Source: Campylobacterales bacterium
GTDB taxonomy: Bacteria > Campylobacterota > Campylobacteria > Campylobacterales > Sulfurovaceae
Assembly (NCBI GenBank): GCA_016937075.1
Contig: JAFGWQ010000146.1
Coordinates: 1 to 7,677 of the forward strand
Direction of reading: 5' to 3'
DNA length: 7,677 nucleotides
Shown: one piece after another, positions 5,453-7,677 of the stretch
How the letters are laid out: each line of letters opens with the position of its first letter
Position numbering within the stretch: position 1 is the first letter of the stretch
The notes under the pieces: generated by a model
What the model was told of the DNA's origin: nothing
Database searches by the model: none
Seen by the model: the letters and a program-made list of their open reading frames with translations, nothing else
Made by a program: the position numbers and the translations under genes

Positions 5453-7650
5453 GCAAAAAAAATATAGCCAAGCAAACCCATAAACAACAAGAGATGTCAG
5501 CCAAAATGATTATCGGTTTGATATTTTTAGCATATGCTTTTGGCGTACTGATGCGTTTTGTATGGATATATCAATTTTCCAACGAGCCCGGTTTTTTTTG
5601 GAATAATGAGTTTATGCTTACTACAAACGACGGATACTATTTTGCTAGCGGAGTGCAAAATATACTAGACGGCTCTCATGCTAATAACCCGAGACTCTGG
5701 GACATATGGCATCAGGGTACTATATTGGTTAGTGCATTTTTTGCATGGCTTTCTCCCTTTTCTTTGGATACCACACTCTTTTATATGCCTATCTTTGTCT
5801 CCAGTTTGATAGCTATTCCTCTAGTATTGATAGGCTCTTTGTATGGCCGCCCAATGTGGGGATTTATGTCAGCTCTTCTGGGCGTGATCGCTTGGAGCTA
5901 CTATAACCGTACTATGGCAGGGTATTACGATACGGACATGTTTGCTATTTGGTTGCCTTTGATGGCACTTTATTTTTTGCTTAGAAGCATAGAAAAATCA
6001 TCATGGAATATGGTATTTTATGCCTCTGTGGTGTTGGTATTTTACTCTTTTGTATACACCTCAAGCAAAGGTGTTATCTATGCTTTGGGACTTACGTATC
6101 TAGTATATAAACTTTGGTTTCATAGAAAAGAACACTTTACATATAAAGCTATAATTTTACTCATCGTGGCTCTTTTACCATTTGGTAATCTTACAACATC
6201 ATATACATATCCTTATGGTTTTTTGGTGCAGCTCGTAATTTTAGGCATCATTTATATAGTTTTTTCCTATAGAGAGTTTTCTCAAAAATCACTTATTATA
6301 GTATCTGCTTTGATGTTTGCCCTATTTTTATATTTCGGTAATATTTATGGTGTAATAGCTGGAAAAATTTTAGGCTATACTTCAAAAGATACAATATCGG
6401 AAGGATTGCATTTTTTTGGAGTAGTGCAAACGGTTCAAGAGGCATCTCCTATCGATTTTATCACGATGGCAAATCGCATAAGCGGGTCAATTTACGGTTT
6501 TGCGGTCGCTATTGTAGGGCTTGGTCTTTTGGTGCGCCGACACAAAGCATTTTGGATAGCTTTGCCGCTTTTAGGAATAGGTATCTTTTCTCTAGTAGGC
6601 GGTCTTCGTTTTACTGTTTATGCTACTCCCATAGCCGCTCTTGGCGCGGCATATTTTCTTGTATGGCTTAATGAATATATGTCGCATAAATGGGCTAAAT
6701 ACGCAGTGCCGATCCTTGGCATGACAGTGCTCTTGCTGCCAAATATTTTACATATATACGAGTATCAGATGCCAACCGTATTTAGCAAGCAAGAGGTGGC
6801 GGATTTAGATAAACTAAAAAGTATTTCCAAAGACGGAGATGTTACATTGGCTTGGTGGGACTATGGATATCCTATTTGGTACTATACCGGAACCTCCACG
6901 CTTATCGATGGCGGCAAACATCATCATGATAATTTTGTCGTATCGAAAATCATGCTAAGCCCATCGCAACAATTTGTATATAATATGGCCGCTCTAGCCA
7001 CAGAAGAGTATTTTTCTTTTGCTTCAAAATTAAAAGATTCCTATTTGGGCATAGATACTAAAGAGGGTAGATTGTATCAACAGCTAGGCTATATGGATTC
7101 TATAGATGTTATATTTAAAAACAAACAAAAAGATCAGCTAAATCCAGAAGATGTATTGACAGCTCTTGAGGACAAGGCTTATCCGTTGCCTCCTAAGAGT
7201 AGAGAAATTTATATTTATATGCCTTATAGAATGATGCAGATTTTTTCTACTATGGCATCTTTTGGAGATATAGATCTAACAAGCGGAAAAAGTACGAATA
7301 ATATGCAGTGGGTTTCAGCATCTCCAAAAAAACAAGAAGGTTCACTGATTTATTTAAATAATGGAATTATAATAGATGTTCCAAATGGTATTTTTGTCTT
7401 TAATGACCAACAATATCCACTGCATTCTTTTGTGGAAATAGACGGCAATAATGTAAAAAAACAGCTATTAAATAGTGATAGTGGTTATGTGGCTATACAT
7501 AATAAACTTTATGGATCTTTTATAATTATGGATACAGATACATTTGATACGGCATATGTTCAAATGTTCTTACTGGGTCAATATGACCATAATCTGTTTG
7601 AACTTGTGGTATCCTCTCCGTATAGCAAGATATACCGCCTCAAGCGGTAA
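5449..7650 (+). CDS. pglB: PglB: bacterial oligosaccharyltransferase (STT3 family)
   Basis: PglB transfers the finished glycan from undecaprenyl pyrophosphate to asparagine in periplasmic proteins. It is a single-subunit STT3-family enzyme of 733 residues (713 in C. jejuni). A charged cytosolic tail (1-18) precedes a multi-spanning membrane domain (about 20-435) and a periplasmic domain. Metal and catalytic residues are visible: Asp61 in TTNDGYYFA, Asp161 and Asp163 in YYDTDMF, and Glu331 in TVQE, a variant of the TIxE motif. Arg343 in ANRISGS sits 12 residues after that Glu, the same spacing as C. lari Glu319 to Arg331, the arginine that binds the acidic -2 residue of the sequon. WWDYG (469-473) binds the +2 Ser/Thr, and Met595 to Ile598 fits the bacterial MxxI motif. 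No D/E-X-N-X-S/T site occurs in the protein itself. It overlaps pglF by 4 bases with a TTG start. Confidence 0.97.
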   Translation: MSKKNIAKQTHKQQEMSAKMIIGLIFLAYAFGVLMRFVWIYQFSNEPGFFWNNEFMLTTNDGYYFASGVQNILDGSHANNPRLWDIWHQGTILVSAFFAWLSPFSLDTTLFYMPIFVSSLIAIPLVLIGSLYGRPMWGFMSALLGVIAWSYYNRTMAGYYDTDMFAIWLPLMALYFLLRSIEKSSWNMVFYASVVLVFYSFVYTSSKGVIYALGLTYLVYKLWFHRKEHFTYKAIILLIVALLPFGNLTTSYTYPYGFLVQLVILGIIYIVFSYREFSQKSLIIVSALMFALFLYFGNIYGVIAGKILGYTSKDTISEGLHFFGVVQTVQEASPIDFITMANRISGSIYGFAVAIVGLGLLVRRHKAFWIALPLLGIGIFSLVGGLRFTVYATPIAALGAAYFLVWLNEYMSHKWAKYAVPILGMTVLLLPNILHIYEYQMPTVFSKQEVADLDKLKSISKDGDVTLAWWDYGYPIWYYTGTSTLIDGGKHHHDNFVVSKIMLSPSQQFVYNMAALATEEYFSFASKLKDSYLGIDTKEGRLYQQLGYMDSIDVIFKNKQKDQLNPEDVLTALEDKAYPLPPKSREIYIYMPYRMMQIFSTMASFGDIDLTSGKSTNNMQWVSASPKKQEGSLIYLNNGIIIDVPNGIFVFNDQQYPLHSFVEIDGNNVKKQLLNSDSGYVAIHNKLYGSFIIMDTDTFDTAYVQMFLLGQYDHNLFELVVSSPYSKIYRLKR
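7633..7649 (+). terminator. Short hairpin at the pglB stop codon, weak terminator candidate
   Basis: TACCGC (7633-7638) and GCGGTA (7644-7649) are exact reverse complements with a 5-base loop, overlapping the last codons and the TAA stop. Four T follow at 7657-7660, 8 bases after the stem, so a direct U tract is missing. It may be a degenerate terminator or affect the 3' end of the message; the window ends too soon to judge. Confidence 0.3.
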
Positions 7651-7677
7651 ACGCTCTTTTAGAAAAACTGACTAATC

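Noticed and set aside
5449..7650. Self-glycosylation or other acidic sequons in PglB and the HhH protein
   Set aside because: I checked N-X-S/T sites in both. NRT (153-155) and NLT (247-249) in PglB have no Asp or Glu at -2, and EINKA in the HhH protein lacks Ser or Thr at +2.

Overview
The window is a protein N-glycosylation (pgl) locus from an AT-rich bacterium of the Campylobacterota (former Epsilonproteobacteria). The evidence is the set of proteins that, from memory of the Campylobacter sequences, closely resemble PglC, PglD, PglE, PglF and PglB. Heavy use of ATA isoleucine codons and tight gene overlaps fit this as well. The gene order (glycosyltransferase, pglC, pglD, pglE, small HhH gene, pglF, pglB) and the type of glycosyltransferase differ from C. 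jejuni. A free-living relative such as a Sulfurimonas- or Sulfurospirillum-type genus is a reasonable guess, but the genus cannot be fixed from the sequence alone. All supported genes are on the + strand.

Layout. Positions 1-3177 hold four genes with overlapping ends: a glycosyltransferase cut by the left window edge, pglC, pglD and pglE. A 111-base gap follows, with a good promoter and a perfect 9-bp dyad, and then a small secreted helix-hairpin-helix (ComEA-like) gene at 3289-3579. The second gap, 124 bases, holds a possible terminator, a second dyad, a possible promoter and a six-codon leader frame. pglF (3704-5452) and pglB (TTG start at 5449) overlap by 4 bases and run to 7650, where a short hairpin lies at the stop codon. 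No stretch over 300 bases lacks a gene. I see no tRNA, rRNA, CRISPR array or insertion sequence.

How the genes work together. From knowledge of these families, PglF converts UDP-GlcNAc to the 4-keto-6-deoxy sugar, PglE aminates it, and PglD acetylates it to UDP-N,N'-diacetylbacillosamine. PglC transfers the phosphosugar to undecaprenyl phosphate on the inner face of the membrane. Glycosyltransferases, including the partial one at the left edge, extend the glycan. After flipping by a transporter not seen here, PglB moves it to asparagine in periplasmic proteins. PglB keeps the arginine that in Campylobacter reads the acidic residue at -2, so a D/E-X-N-X-S/T sequon is predicted.

The locus is recognisable rather than a new system. 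The points worth a second look are the non-PglA-type glycosyltransferase, the competence-type gene with its own dyad-bearing promoter inside the locus, the pairing of the first enzyme (pglF) with the last (pglB) on a separate unit, the TTG starts of pglE and pglB, and the possible leader peptide before pglF.
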